Origin: Mucilaginibacter sp. UBA4741
GTDB taxonomy: Bacteria > Bacteroidota > Bacteroidia > Sphingobacteriales > Sphingobacteriaceae
DNA length: 32,108 bases
Direction of reading: 5' to 3'
NCBI GenBank assembly: GCA_002403905.1
Contig: DHIR01000159.1
Span: 1-32,108 of the forward strand
Below the pieces are notes generated by a model that was given only the letters and a program-made list of their open reading frames with translations, did not search any database and was not told the DNA's origin. The position numbers and the translations under genes are program-made. This document shows positions 18,180-27,958 of the stretch, piece by piece. How positions within the stretch are numbered: position 1 is the stretch's first letter; the number at the start of each line of letters is the position of its first letter.

Positions 18180-18881
18180 ATGAAAAAAATCAAATATCAT
18201 ACAGCAATACTTTTTGTATTCCTGGCACTGGCAGTAGTTGTGCTGCCGGGTTGCCTTAAACTTAAACTGCAAAAGAATTTTCACAGGAGTACCACCGATA
18301 CAATCGACGCGCATTTAAATAAAACCTCGTGGCAATATTTAAAATCGCGCGCTTATGGCAGCTCAACTGATACCATTTTCAGGAGGATGTACGATGCCAT
18401 TATTTACTCGGGTATTGATACCAATTTGTATATGCAAAGCAATAAAACATATATATTTTTCACCAATACAATGGTAACCACCTCAAAAACAGGATTGTGG
18501 GCAGCTGTGTTAACTTCGGCAAACAAAGCAGCAACAAGCTGGAAAAGCTATTCGCCGGCCGATGTGAAAAATTACCTCGGATATTTGATCCTTAACGGCA
18601 CCTACTCACATTATAATTTGCCTGTACATGATGTAACGGTAACTACAAATGCAGCAGCAGGGGCGTATACCACAAATCCTCCGGGATTTAAAATACCCGG
18701 CTTTATCACAAATCCAAATTCAACCATGTATATCGAGGTGCTAGACGCGTCGCCGAGCAATACATCAAATTACCCAATTACGGTTAATGATGTTTATTAT
18801 ATTGCTACCAGCGACCTGTTAGCCACAAATGCCGTGGTTGATGTTATTGGCACACCTATATACCCTATTTTGCCCTATTAA
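18180..18881 (+). CDS. Fasciclin-like surface lipoprotein in SusE/F position
   Basis: This 233-residue lipoprotein has a lipobox LPGC (Cys25) when translated from ATG 18180; an ATG at 18111 would add an unlikely 23-residue hydrophilic leader. The mature part resembles a FAS1 (fasciclin) domain: KTYIFFTNTMVTT, VKNYLGYLILNGTYS, and the end block ITVNDVYYIATSDLLATNAVVDVIGTPIYPILPY, which matches the FAS1 H2 region (ATN-V-HVID). FAS1 domains mediate adhesion, and in Sphingobacteriaceae PULs such lipoproteins often follow SusD. I infer it acts as an accessory glycan-binding or complex-stabilising protein at the cell surface. It ends just before a terminator and so closes the SusCD operon. Confidence 0.75.
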   Translation: MKKIKYHTAILFVFLALAVVVLPGCLKLKLQKNFHRSTTDTIDAHLNKTSWQYLKSRAYGSSTDTIFRRMYDAIIYSGIDTNLYMQSNKTYIFFTNTMVTTSKTGLWAAVLTSANKAATSWKSYSPADVKNYLGYLILNGTYSHYNLPVHDVTVTTNAAAGAYTTNPPGFKIPGFITNPNSTMYIEVLDASPSNTSNYPITVNDVYYIATSDLLATNAVVDVIGTPIYPILPY

Positions 18882-18899
18882 TTTTATAAACATTTATTT

Positions 18900-18935
18900 A
18901 ACGGAGCAGTATGAGTACTGCCCCGTTATTTTTTA
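18900..18935 (+). terminator. Terminator of the susCD-fasciclin operon
   Basis: AACGGAGCAGTA pairs with TACTGCCCCGTT (18900-18927) with 11 of 12 base pairs and a TGAG loop, followed by TTATTTTTTAT. It lies 18 bp after the fasciclin-like gene and separates it from the GH95 operon, whose promoter must lie in 18936-19049. Confidence 0.85.
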
Positions 18936-19049
18936 TAAAAGTTAACACACACGCGTAACTTTAACACATACGGATAGAAACCACTAAAAGGCATTGATGT
19001 AGTGTGAATTAAGCGGCCGCCGGTGTTATAACCCTTTAAAACAGGAACA

Positions 19050-21614
19050 ATGAATTTACGCAGATACCTGGTTGTTTGTTTAATAGGCAGTTCAGCTGCT
19101 TTTGGCCAAACCAAAAGCAACGACCCCGATTTAAAGCTATGGTACAATAAACCGGCTGTAGCCTGGCAGGAGGCTTTGCCCTTAGGTAACGGCATTACAG
19201 GGACCATGGTTTTTGGCAGGGTTGGCAAAGAGCGGTTTCAGTTGAATGACCATACGCTATGGTCTGGCTATCCTGATGACGGCAATAATGCTAAAGGGCC
19301 TGAATACTTACCACTGGTACGGCAGGCTATATTTGCCGGCGACTATACCAAGGCCGCCGCGCTTTGGAAAAAAGGGTTACAGGGCCCTTACTCCGCGCGT
19401 TATTTGCCGTTGGGCGATTTAATACTTGATTTTAAATTAAAAGATACTTCGGCGAATAATTATTACCGTGACCTTGACCTCAACAACGCGATAGCTACTG
19501 TGAAATACAAAGCGGATGGCGTTAATTATACCCGCGAAACATTTATCAGTTACCCAGGCCGTGTTATGGTTATCAGGATAAAAGCTGATCAAAAAAATGC
19601 CGTAAGCTTTAGTGCAAGCTTGTCAAGCAAACTGCATTTTAATGTGGCAACCAAAGGGAACAATCAATTGGTATTAAAGGGCAAAGCCCCAAAATATGTA
19701 GCCAACCGCGATTATGAGCCCCAACAAGTGGTTTACGATGGGCCAAACGGCGAAGGGATGAATTTTCAGATAGACCTGGAAGTTAAAAACTCTGGCGGTA
19801 CAGTTAAAGCAAATGATAGCAGTGTTGAAGTTTCGGGAGCCGATGAGGTTACCTTGTATTTAACGGAGGCCACCAGCTTTAATGGTTTTGATAAATCGCC
19901 GGGTTTACAGGGGAAAGACCCTTCGGTTGAGGCAGATGCCGGTTTAAATAAAGCATTAACCTTAAACTATGGGCAGCTTAGATCAGCCCACGTTGCTGAT
20001 TATCAAAACCTGTTTAAAAGGGTAACCTTTGATTTAGGTGCCAATGCCGCGATGCTGAGGCAACCTACCGATGAACGTTTAAAAAACTTCGACAGCAAAA
20101 ATCCCGACAGGCAATTGCAAACGCTATATTACCAGTACGGGCGTTATTTGCTTATTGCCAGTTCCAGGCCCGGTACGCCGCCGGCAAATCTGCAAGGTAT
20201 ATGGAATGATGCCTTACAACCGCCCTGGGGCAGTAACTATACCACCAATATTAATACAGAAATGAATTACTGGCTGGCGGAGAACACCAACCTGTCTGAA
20301 TGCCACCAGCCTTTGTTCGATTTCATAAAAGAACTTTCAGTTAACGGTGCCAAAACCGCTAAAATAAACTATAACATCAACGAGGGTTGGGTTGAACACC
20401 ATAACTCTGATATATGGGCCAAAACTTCTACCGTAGGCAATTATGACAAGGACCCCAAAGTAAGTACCCGTTATTCGGCATGGCCTATGGGCGGGGCGTG
20501 GTTAAGCACTCATTTATTTGAACATTATTTGTTCACGGGCGATAAGGCGTTTTTGAGTCAAACGGGCTATCCTTTAATGAAAGGCGCTGCTCTTTTTATG
20601 CTCCATTGGTTAATTAAGGATCCCAAAACGGGCTACCTTATCACAAATCCGGGCGTATCGCCAGAAAACACGGTTAAAAAAGATGGAAAAGAATATGAGA
20701 TCAGTATGGCTACTACCATGGATATGTCTATCATCCGCGAGCTATTTAACAACTGCATATCATCAGCACAGGTATTAGGTATTGATAAGGATTTTGTTGG
20801 AAGGCTGCAAACCGCCGAAGCTAACCTATACCCATTGCATATAGGGCAATACGGGCAGTTACAGGAATGGTTTGAAGATTGGGACGACCCGAAGGATACG
20901 CATAGGCATATTTCACAATTATTTGGCCTGTTTCCGGGCAAGTTTATCACTGTTGATGGTACGCCCGAACTGGCCGCTGCGGCAAAACAATCAATGATAT
21001 TTCGTGGCGATGTAAGTACCGGTTGGTCAATGGCCTGGAAGGTAAACTGGTGGTCGCGCTTGCATGATGGCAACCATGCTTATAAAATACTGGCATCCGC
21101 GTTTACCTATATCGACCCATTAAAAGAAAAGGCGACAATGAGCGGTGGCGGTACCTACCCTAATTTATTTGACGCGCATCCGCCATTCCAGATCGACGGC
21201 AACTTCGGCGGTTCGGCCGGGATGACCGAAATGTTGCTGCAAAGCCATACTGGTTCAATTGAGCTACTGCCCGCCCTGCCTGATGCCTGGCCAACCGGAA
21301 ATATCAGCGGTATTAAAGCACGGGGAAATTTTGAGGTTGACATTAGCTGGAAGAATAGTAAGCTTACTAAAGCGATTATTTTATCAAATAATGGCGGCAA
21401 TTGCAGGGTAAGCAGCAATTTGCCAATTAAGGTTTTAGAAACAGCTTTTAAACCTGCCGTAGGCAACAATACCAATCCTTTAAACCAGGCCGAGCCAAAA
21501 CCGGCTTATGAGAAAAAGGATGGTGTGAAACTGGCCAGTTTATACGTACAAAAACAATATACTATTGATTTTGCTACAGAAAAAGGCAAAACCTACACTA
21601 TTATCCCCCAATAA
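19050..21614 (+). CDS. GH95 alpha-L-fucosidase (or alpha-L-galactosidase), secreted
   Basis: This 854-residue inverting glycosidase has a signal peptide (ending near AAFGQ). The N-terminal beta-sandwich starts with [16 protein letters not shown] and [12 protein letters not shown]. The (alpha/alpha)6 catalytic barrel holds the family residues: NINTEMNYW with Asn400 and Asn402, SPEN with Glu539 (general acid) and QIDGNFGG with Asp716, matching N421, N423, E566 and D766 of the bifidobacterial 1,2-alpha-fucosidase. Known GH95 enzymes act on alpha-1,2-linked L-fucose or, in some Bacteroides enzymes, L-galactose. It begins the third PUL operon and would remove terminal fucose-type caps from the glycan in the periplasm before other enzymes act. 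Confidence 0.94.
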   Translation: MNLRRYLVVCLIGSSAAFGQTKSNDPDLKLWYNKPAVAWQEALPLGNGITGTMVFGRVGKERFQLNDHTLWSGYPDDGNNAKGPEYLPLVRQAIFAGDYTKAAALWKKGLQGPYSARYLPLGDLILDFKLKDTSANNYYRDLDLNNAIATVKYKADGVNYTRETFISYPGRVMVIRIKADQKNAVSFSASLSSKLHFNVATKGNNQLVLKGKAPKYVANRDYEPQQVVYDGPNGEGMNFQIDLEVKNSGGTVKANDSSVEVSGADEVTLYLTEATSFNGFDKSPGLQGKDPSVEADAGLNKALTLNYGQLRSAHVADYQNLFKRVTFDLGANAAMLRQPTDERLKNFDSKNPDRQLQTLYYQYGRYLLIASSRPGTPPANLQGIWNDALQPPWGSNYTTNINTEMNYWLAENTNLSECHQPLFDFIKELSVNGAKTAKINYNINEGWVEHHNSDIWAKTSTVGNYDKDPKVSTRYSAWPMGGAWLSTHLFEHYLFTGDKAFLSQTGYPLMKGAALFMLHWLIKDPKTGYLITNPGVSPENTVKKDGKEYEISMATTMDMSIIRELFNNCISSAQVLGIDKDFVGRLQTAEANLYPLHIGQYGQLQEWFEDWDDPKDTHRHISQLFGLFPGKFITVDGTPELAAAAKQSMIFRGDVSTGWSMAWKVNWWSRLHDGNHAYKILASAFTYIDPLKEKATMSGGGTYPNLFDAHPPFQIDGNFGGSAGMTEMLLQSHTGSIELLPALPDAWPTGNISGIKARGNFEVDISWKNSKLTKAIILSNNGGNCRVSSNLPIKVLETAFKPAVGNNTNPLNQAEPKPAYEKKDGVKLASLYVQKQYTIDFATEKGKTYTIIPQ

Positions 21615-21626
21615 AATTCTACGGGT

Positions 21627-22607
21627 ATGAAGCGTTATATTCTCCTCTTGTTCATGCTGTTAAGCATTGGTGTTAAAGCCCAGGAAAGAGCTGCCTGGTT
21701 AAAACAGGCAAAATTTGGTGTAATGACGCATTACCTGCCCGACTGGCTTTCAAAAACCGAGAATTTAAATATCAACGTTGCAAAATGGAACCAACTGGTT
21801 AATGCCTTTGATGTAAATAGGCTTGCCGATGAGGTAAAGTCTGTCAGTGCCGGGTACATGATATTTACCATAGGGCAAAACTCGGGTTTTTATGACTCGC
21901 CCAACGCCGCTTATGATAAGTTGGTTGGCATTAAACCCACTAAATGTTCAAAAAGGGATTTAATAGCCGACCTGGGTACCGCTTTACATAGCCGTGGGCT
22001 AAAACTGATAGTTTATCTGCCGTCGGGAGCCCCCAACGGCGACGCCATAGCTAAGAAGGCATTGGAATGGCAAAACGGCCCGTATCCCAATAAAGAATTT
22101 CAAAACAAGTGGGAACAAATCATCAGGGAATGGTCGGTTCGCTGGGGAGGTAAAATTGATGGCTGGTGGTTTGACGGCTGCTACTGGCCCAATATCATGT
22201 ACCGTACAGAAAACGCGCCAAATTTTAAAACTTTTGCCGAAGCGGCAAGAGCTGGCAATCCCAACAGTATAGTGGCGTTTAACATGGGTGTATTTTACCG
22301 TTTAACCAGTAGCACACCTTACGAGGATTATATAGCTGGCGAAATTAATAAGGATGACCTGGTAACAATAAATCATTCATATAATGGCAAAATAGATGGA
22401 GCGCAAATACACGGGTTAAGCAACCTGGGCGAAAAATGGGGGATGGGTAACCCGCGCTTTACTATTGAGCAAATAATAGGGTATACCAAAAAGATAAACG
22501 ATGCCGGGGGCGCTATGACCTGGGACGCACCTATCCAAAGCAATGGTTTAATATACCCGGCATTTATAATTCAATTAGATGCCATTGGTAAATCTATTCA
22601 TCAATAA
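21627..22607 (+). CDS. Compact GH29-like (alpha-L-fucosidase-related) secreted protein
   Basis: This 326-residue protein has a signal peptide (ending near GVKAQ) and a single TIM barrel related to GH29. Recognisable pieces are AAWLKQAKFGVMTHYLPDW (the FGMFIHWG region of GH29, changed to FGVMTHYL) and DGWWFDGCYW, where Asp183 occupies the position of the GH29 catalytic nucleophile (usually WFDG or WFDT). The usual KHHDGF motif is absent; IGQNSGFYDSP stands in its place. It lacks the C-terminal beta-sandwich of normal fucosidases and is much shorter than the ~450-630 residues usual for GH29. It lies in the GH95 operon (12-nt gap). It may be a divergent fucosidase, an enzyme with another specificity, or a non-catalytic relative. 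Confidence 0.8.
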   Translation: MKRYILLLFMLLSIGVKAQERAAWLKQAKFGVMTHYLPDWLSKTENLNINVAKWNQLVNAFDVNRLADEVKSVSAGYMIFTIGQNSGFYDSPNAAYDKLVGIKPTKCSKRDLIADLGTALHSRGLKLIVYLPSGAPNGDAIAKKALEWQNGPYPNKEFQNKWEQIIREWSVRWGGKIDGWWFDGCYWPNIMYRTENAPNFKTFAEAARAGNPNSIVAFNMGVFYRLTSSTPYEDYIAGEINKDDLVTINHSYNGKIDGAQIHGLSNLGEKWGMGNPRFTIEQIIGYTKKINDAGGAMTWDAPIQSNGLIYPAFIIQLDAIGKSIHQ

Positions 22608-22638
22608 ATCATAAGCCTAACAACTATTATAAGTATGT

Positions 22639-24792
22639 ATGTCACTATCTAAATATTCAATACTCTGCTGCCTGTTGGTTATTATTACCTGTAAATTAAA
22701 CGCCCAGCAATTAGCTTGGACGGAAGTTGAGCCCGGCATTTGGAAAGCTGTGGCTGGCAAACCTGAAGCATTTGACCTGCTTAAAGCTGCGGGTGCAATA
22801 CCCTACCATGCAGGTTTAGTGCAAATGGGCGATACGAGTTTCCCGTTGTCGAAAACTGAAATTACAGCAACTATGGTTGATGGTAAAACCTATCTCTGTT
22901 TCCCGTTAGACCGTACCGAACAGCTTTATGGTTTTGGCCTAAATTTTCAAACAGTACACCAGCGCGGCAGGATAATGACCCTGCACGTTGATAATTATGC
23001 CGGGAAAGATGATGGGCATACCCATTGCCCCACGCCTTTTTATGTATCATCAAAAGGCTATGGCGTTTTTATTAACTGTGCCCGCTATATTAAAGTTTAT
23101 GCAGGTACAGCGGTGCGGGTTAACAGCAAAACCCCTCCTGTAGTACAAGATAGAAACACAGATAAAAACTGGAACTCGCACCCCTACTCTGACGCGGTGG
23201 AAATGCTTGTACCGGCTGAGGGCGCCGAGATATATGTATTTGGCGGCCCTACAATGATGGACGCGGTGCGGCGGTACAACTTATTAAACGGCGGCGGGTG
23301 CCTGCCGCCACGCTGGGGGCTTGGCTTTACACAACGTATGCAGCGTTTAACTGATGCTGCGGGTGTTGCCGCAGAAGCCGAGGCATTTGAAGAAAAAGGG
23401 TACCCGCTTGATTTTATAGGGTTAGAGCCCGGCTGGCAAAGCAAATCATACCCATGTACATTTGAATGGGACAAAACTCGTTTCCCTGACCCGAAAGCGT
23501 TGATCAGGGATATGTTAAAAAAAGGTATCCGCATTAATTTATGGACGAACCCTTATGTATCTCCCGAAGCGCCTGTTTTTCCTTTAATAAAACCCTATGC
23601 AGCATCATATACGGTTTGGAACGGCGCGGTGGTTGATATCAGTATGCCCGAAGCTCAAAAAATATTCTTCGGTGCGCTGTCAAAAAACAAAGTGGATATT
23701 GGCGTAAGTGGCTATAAAATAGATGAGGTTGATGGCGGCGATACCTATTTATGGCCCGATGTTGCCATATTCCCATCTGGGCATAGCGCCGAGCAGATGC
23801 GGCAAACCTACGGATTGATGATGCAGCGTTATGTTACCGAACTTTACCACGAACGTAACCAACGCACGTATGGTTTGGTACGTGCTTCTAACGGTGGAGG
23901 AGCTTCTTTCCCCTATGTTATTTATAACGATTATTATAACCACCGGGACTTTATAACGGCCCTCATTAACAGCGGTTTTGCAGGCGTATTGTGGACGCCC
24001 GAAGTAAGAGCTTCAAAAACAGCCGAAGAATGGTTGCGGAGGTTCCAGTCGAATGTTTTTTCGCCTATGGCTATGATCAATGCCTGGGCAAGCGGCACCA
24101 AACCGTGGACCTTCCCCGAAGTAGCAGAGCAGGTAAAACAAATGGCAAACCTGCGTATGCAAATGATGCCTTATTGGTACAGCGAGTTTGCTAAATGTCA
24201 TTTCCAGGGCATCCCGCCGTTTAGGGCTATGAACCTGGAACCGGATTTTGCAGGGATGGAAGTGCCTAAAAAAGCTCCCAAAAAGAAAGTTGATCTGGAA
24301 ACAGACCCTTATGAAGACCTGTCAGCCGGTGAAATAAAAGACCAGTACATGGCGGGCGAAAATATTTTGGTTGCGCCCATGTTCACCGGCGAAACATCGC
24401 GTACAGTAATTTTGCCCAAAGGCAAATGGTATGATTTTTACACCGGCAAACTGGTGGGAGACGGACAAATGATAACTGTTACGCCCGGACTGGATAAAAT
24501 ACCGGTTTATGTAAAAGATGGGGGTATTATCCCGATGATGCCGGCCATGTTGCACGCCCCTAAAGCAGGCCAGAAGGTTGATATTGAAGTACGGTACTAT
24601 GGCGAAAAACCAGGAAGCTACAAGCTGTATGATGATGACGGTGAAACTTTTAATTATGAAAAAGGTGAATATACTTTTAGGGATATTAAAGTTGAGAAAG
24701 TAAATGGTAAAATTGTAGGAAATATTAGCGATGCGATAGCTGGAAAACCCAATACGGTTGGTAAAGTAACTTTTAAAATGATGACCGATTAA
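22639..24792 (+). CDS. GH31 alpha-glycosidase, secreted, with divergent active site
   Basis: This 717-residue protein has a signal peptide (ending near LNAQ) and the GH31 plan: an N-terminal beta-sandwich with QLYGFGLNFQ, a TIM barrel with CLPPRWGLGFTQR and GLEPGWQSK, the nucleophile in SGYKIDEVDGGD (Asp362), and a C-terminal beta domain with GKWYDFYTGKLV and IPVYVKDGGIIPMMP. GH31 includes alpha-glucosidases, alpha-xylosidases, alpha-galactosidases and others. The usual W-S-G-D acid/base segment reads VIYNDYYNHRDF (Asp431 the likely acid), and the DIGGF segment that normally follows reads LWTPEVRAS, so specificity is probably not that of a common alpha-glucosidase. It lies between the GH29-like and lyase genes (31-nt and 11-nt gaps) and acts in the periplasm. 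Confidence 0.9.
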   Translation: MSLSKYSILCCLLVIITCKLNAQQLAWTEVEPGIWKAVAGKPEAFDLLKAAGAIPYHAGLVQMGDTSFPLSKTEITATMVDGKTYLCFPLDRTEQLYGFGLNFQTVHQRGRIMTLHVDNYAGKDDGHTHCPTPFYVSSKGYGVFINCARYIKVYAGTAVRVNSKTPPVVQDRNTDKNWNSHPYSDAVEMLVPAEGAEIYVFGGPTMMDAVRRYNLLNGGGCLPPRWGLGFTQRMQRLTDAAGVAAEAEAFEEKGYPLDFIGLEPGWQSKSYPCTFEWDKTRFPDPKALIRDMLKKGIRINLWTNPYVSPEAPVFPLIKPYAASYTVWNGAVVDISMPEAQKIFFGALSKNKVDIGVSGYKIDEVDGGDTYLWPDVAIFPSGHSAEQMRQTYGLMMQRYVTELYHERNQRTYGLVRASNGGGASFPYVIYNDYYNHRDFITALINSGFAGVLWTPEVRASKTAEEWLRRFQSNVFSPMAMINAWASGTKPWTFPEVAEQVKQMANLRMQMMPYWYSEFAKCHFQGIPPFRAMNLEPDFAGMEVPKKAPKKKVDLETDPYEDLSAGEIKDQYMAGENILVAPMFTGETSRTVILPKGKWYDFYTGKLVGDGQMITVTPGLDKIPVYVKDGGIIPMMPAMLHAPKAGQKVDIEVRYYGEKPGSYKLYDDDGETFNYEKGEYTFRDIKVEKVNGKIVGNISDAIAGKPNTVGKVTFKMMTD

Positions 24793-24803
24793 AATTGAAA
24801 ACA

Positions 24804-25991
24804 ATGATTATAAAAAGATTTTTGATTTGCCTGTTGCTAATGGTTGCTGTTATTACCTGTATGAACTGTGCCCTGCAAACAAGCTCGCCTGAGTTTAAAC
24901 AGGAAATAATAGCAACCCTGCGCAAAAGCGTAATGGATGAGGCAGCCTGGGCCATGCAACAGCAGCCCATAACCGTTACCGCTCAAACCTACAGCCGCAG
25001 CGCCGGGGGGAAGCATGATTTTTTTTCAGAAGGTGATTATTGGTGGCCCAATCCTAAAAATCCCAATGGCCCGTACATACAAAAAGACGGCCTCACCAAC
25101 CCCGATAATTTTGTAGCGCACCGTTTGGCCATGATCCGCTTTAGCCGCATTATAGGCGCGTTATCATCGGCATATAAGCTTACGCATAATGCCAAATATG
25201 TTAAACAGGCTATCATTCACCTGCGGGCCTGGTTTATCAGCCCTGAAACTTTAATGAACCCCAACCTGCAATACGCGCAGGCGCTAAAAGGCATCACAAC
25301 CGGCAGGGGTATTGGCATTATTGATACCATACAACTCATGGAAGTGGCACAGGGCCTAATGGTGATGGAGAATGACCCTGCAATGGATAAAACTTTGTTA
25401 AAAGGTGTGCGTGATTGGTTTTGCCAATACTTAGTTTGGTTAAATACCAGCAAAAACGGGTTGGAAGAAAAGGCCGCTAAAAATAACCACGGTACCTGCT
25501 GGGTAATGCAGGTTGCCTGTTTTGCACGGTTTACGCATAATAAGGTGCTGACAGATACCTGCCTTAACCATTATAAAAACATCCTGTTGCCTAACCAAAT
25601 GGCCACCGATGGCAGCTTCCCACTTGAGCTAAAACGCACCAAACCCTTTGGTTATTCGATATTTGACCTTGATGCCATGACAACACTTTGCCAGATATTA
25701 TCAACATCCGAAAATAATTTATGGGAATATAAAACAGCCGATGGCCGCTCCATAAAAACGGGGATTTCATACCTGTACCCTTACCTTGCCGATAAAAATA
25801 AATGGCCGTTTGCGCATGACGTAATGTATTGGGACAACTGGTCGATAGCACAGCCTTCGCTAGTTTTTGGAGCTGTGGCTTATAATAACAAAGAATGGCT
25901 AAACACGTGGAAACGCCTTGACCATAACCCTAAAGTAGAAGAAGTGATCAGGAATTTGCCGGTAAGGCACCCATTGATATGGATAAATTAA
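24804..25991 (+). CDS. Alginate_lyase-fold polysaccharide lyase, PL38-like
   Basis: This 395-residue protein has an (alpha/alpha) toroid of the alginate_lyase domain type and most resembles PL38, whose members cleave glucuronan or alginate. Key segments are the N-terminal DFFSEGDYWWPNPKNPNGPY, FVAHRLAMIRFSRIIGALSSAYKLT, the central GITTGRGIGIIDTIQL, the catalytic-looking KNNHGTCW (Asn227, Asn228, His229) and ELKRTKPFGYSIFDLDAM with a conserved Tyr. A hydrophobic leader (MIIKRFLICLLLMVAVITC) sends it across the inner membrane; two Cys follow but neither has a clean lipobox. The frame opens at a TTG at 24795, but ATG 24804 is preferred. Beta-elimination by this enzyme would create the unsaturated uronyl ends that GH105 uses. 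It ends 2 nt before the GH29 gene. Confidence 0.85.
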   Translation: MIIKRFLICLLLMVAVITCMNCALQTSSPEFKQEIIATLRKSVMDEAAWAMQQQPITVTAQTYSRSAGGKHDFFSEGDYWWPNPKNPNGPYIQKDGLTNPDNFVAHRLAMIRFSRIIGALSSAYKLTHNAKYVKQAIIHLRAWFISPETLMNPNLQYAQALKGITTGRGIGIIDTIQLMEVAQGLMVMENDPAMDKTLLKGVRDWFCQYLVWLNTSKNGLEEKAAKNNHGTCWVMQVACFARFTHNKVLTDTCLNHYKNILLPNQMATDGSFPLELKRTKPFGYSIFDLDAMTTLCQILSTSENNLWEYKTADGRSIKTGISYLYPYLADKNKWPFAHDVMYWDNWSIAQPSLVFGAVAYNNKEWLNTWKRLDHNPKVEEVIRNLPVRHPLIWIN

Positions 25992-25993
25992 AT

Positions 25994-27895
25994 ATGATGA
26001 AAGCGAGAAGAATTTTTGTAATAACAGGCTATTTATTAGCCATATTATTAAGCGCCGGTGTAACCTTTGCACAGGATAAGGGCGATGAGGATAAAACAAT
26101 GGCAAACGAGGTGAAGAGCCGCGATAAAACAGCCATTGATGAAGCTGTAAACGGGTGGTGGACAGCCAGCATGAAAACACATGATGCCCGTATAGCGTGG
26201 TGGCGTGACGCGCGTTTTGGCATGTTTATTCATTGGGGCATTTATTCGTTGCCCGGCGGCGAATGGAAAGGTAAAAAGGTGGATGGTTATGCCGAACACT
26301 TGATGCGTAAAGAAAAAATACCCCGTGCAGAATACTTGGAATTGGCCCATCAGTTTGACCCGGTAAAGTTTGACGCCGATAAATGGGTAAAAACAGCCAA
26401 ACAGGCCGGTATGCGCTATTTGATCATCACCGCAAAGCACCATGACGGCTTTGCCATGTATAATTCTAAGGTTTCTGATTATAATATAGTTAAACAAACA
26501 GCCTGGAAGCACGACCCCATGGCTGACCTTTCGGCAGCTTGTAAAAAGTATGGATTGAAGTTTGGGTTTTATTATTCACAAGCTTTTGACTGGGAACACC
26601 CCGACGCACCGGGCAATGACTGGGATTATAAAAACCCGGGAGGCGACCTTAACCTGTATGGCGGGCGCGATTGGTACGACATTCACCCCGAATTGCTGCC
26701 TAAAGCTGTAAAGTATGTTAATGAAAAAGCTATACCGCAGATAAAAGAATTGCTGACCATGTACCACCCTGATATTTTATGGTTTGATACTCCGCAAAAA
26801 CTACCGCTGTCTGAAAATATCCGCATCCTTAAAGCTATCCGCGAAACCGACCCTAATGTTGTGGTGAACGGCAGGTTGGCCCGTGGCGCCAATAACTTTA
26901 ACATGGGCGATTACAAAAATACTGCAGACCGACCGGCTGAGTTTTTTCCGGTAGATGGCGATTGGGAGGCTATACCTACTACCAACGAATCTTATGGTTA
27001 TTCAAAATTTGACAAGAGCTATAAACCCGTAAGTTTTTTTATTCAGTTGCTGGCTAAATCAGCTTCGCGTGGTGGTAATTTGCTCATGAATATTGGCCCT
27101 ATGGGCGATGGTGAATTTGCCCCGGAGGACGTAAATATTTTAAACGGGCTGGCCAAATGGATGAATAAAAACTCGGAAAGTATTTATAAAACCACCAAAA
27201 CGCCGCTACCTTTTCAAAGCTGGGGCGTATCTACGTGCAAGGGCAACCTTTTATACCTGCACGTATTTAACTGGCCGCAAAATGGTAACCTTATAGTTGG
27301 CGGATTGAAAAGTGATATTAGCAAAGCGTACCTGTTAGCCGACCCAACCAAAAAAGCACTAACATTTAAACGCGTTGACCCGCTGGATATGGGCATCAAC
27401 CTTCCTTTGCAAGCGCCTGATGAGGTAAATACGATTATTGTTTTGGAAACCAAAGGCACTATTGAAACAGATACTACCCGTTTGCTCGCCAGCAGCGGTG
27501 TTACCAACCGTCTGCTTGCGTTTGACGCTGAGCTTATAGGTAAGGGTTTTGGTTTTGGCGATGGCAAGACTGATAGGTATTATGTGAATGGGTGGAGTAA
27601 AAAGAATCAGTTCGTCAAATGGAATTTTAGGCTGATACAGCCCGCTACTTATAAAATAGTATTAAAATATTTGGCTGATAAGGATGACGCGGGCAGTTAC
27701 GAATTTAAAGTAGGCAGCCTGGTTAAAAAAGGTGAGGTGCTATCATCAGCAAAGGGCGAAGTTAAAACCGTTGACTTGGGCGATGTCAGCCTACCGTCAG
27801 GAACGCATCTCCTGCAAATTAGCCCGGTTGAAATAACAAAAAGCGCGTTAATGAAAATCCTGGAAGTTCAGTTAATACCCATAGTGGCTAAGTAG
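25994..27895 (+). CDS. GH29 alpha-L-fucosidase with C-terminal accessory domain, secreted
   Basis: This 633-residue retaining fucosidase has a signal peptide (ending near GVTFAQ). The TIM barrel shows [12 protein letters not shown] at about 74-85, the substrate-binding AKHHDGFAMY at about 147-156, and the nucleophile in DILWFDTP (Asp265). A beta-sandwich follows, with RGGNLLMNIGPMGDGEF. The last ~140 residues (from about GFGFGDGKTDRYY) are beta-rich and resemble a carbohydrate-binding or jelly-roll module, not present in minimal GH29 enzymes. ATG 25994 is chosen, 2 nt after the lyase stop; ATG 25979 would overlap the lyase end. It is the final gene of the third PUL operon and would remove alpha-linked fucose from the lyase products. 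Confidence 0.93.
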   Translation: MMKARRIFVITGYLLAILLSAGVTFAQDKGDEDKTMANEVKSRDKTAIDEAVNGWWTASMKTHDARIAWWRDARFGMFIHWGIYSLPGGEWKGKKVDGYAEHLMRKEKIPRAEYLELAHQFDPVKFDADKWVKTAKQAGMRYLIITAKHHDGFAMYNSKVSDYNIVKQTAWKHDPMADLSAACKKYGLKFGFYYSQAFDWEHPDAPGNDWDYKNPGGDLNLYGGRDWYDIHPELLPKAVKYVNEKAIPQIKELLTMYHPDILWFDTPQKLPLSENIRILKAIRETDPNVVVNGRLARGANNFNMGDYKNTADRPAEFFPVDGDWEAIPTTNESYGYSKFDKSYKPVSFFIQLLAKSASRGGNLLMNIGPMGDGEFAPEDVNILNGLAKWMNKNSESIYKTTKTPLPFQSWGVSTCKGNLLYLHVFNWPQNGNLIVGGLKSDISKAYLLADPTKKALTFKRVDPLDMGINLPLQAPDEVNTIIVLETKGTIETDTTRLLASSGVTNRLLAFDAELIGKGFGFGDGKTDRYYVNGWSKKNQFVKWNFRLIQPATYKIVLKYLADKDDAGSYEFKVGSLVKKGEVLSSAKGEVKTVDLGDVSLPSGTHLLQISPVEITKSALMKILEVQLIPIVAK

Positions 27896-27958
27896 CTGTT
27901 TAAATTTAATAATGTCTTTTTTATTGTTATAATAGGCGTAGCCTCGTCAATATAATAA

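Noticed and set aside
24322..24804. Long antisense ORF over the end of GH31
   Set aside because: It is a shadow of the well-supported GH31 frame, has no recognisable motif and no start context. The same applies to antisense ORFs over GH3, GH95, GH29 and SusC.
27896..27907. CTGTTTAAATTT after the GH29 stop as a second MITE end
   Set aside because: It matches 12 bases of the terminal repeat at 836-851, but no opposite end or TAA duplication is found nearby. In AT-rich DNA this may be chance or an old fragment.
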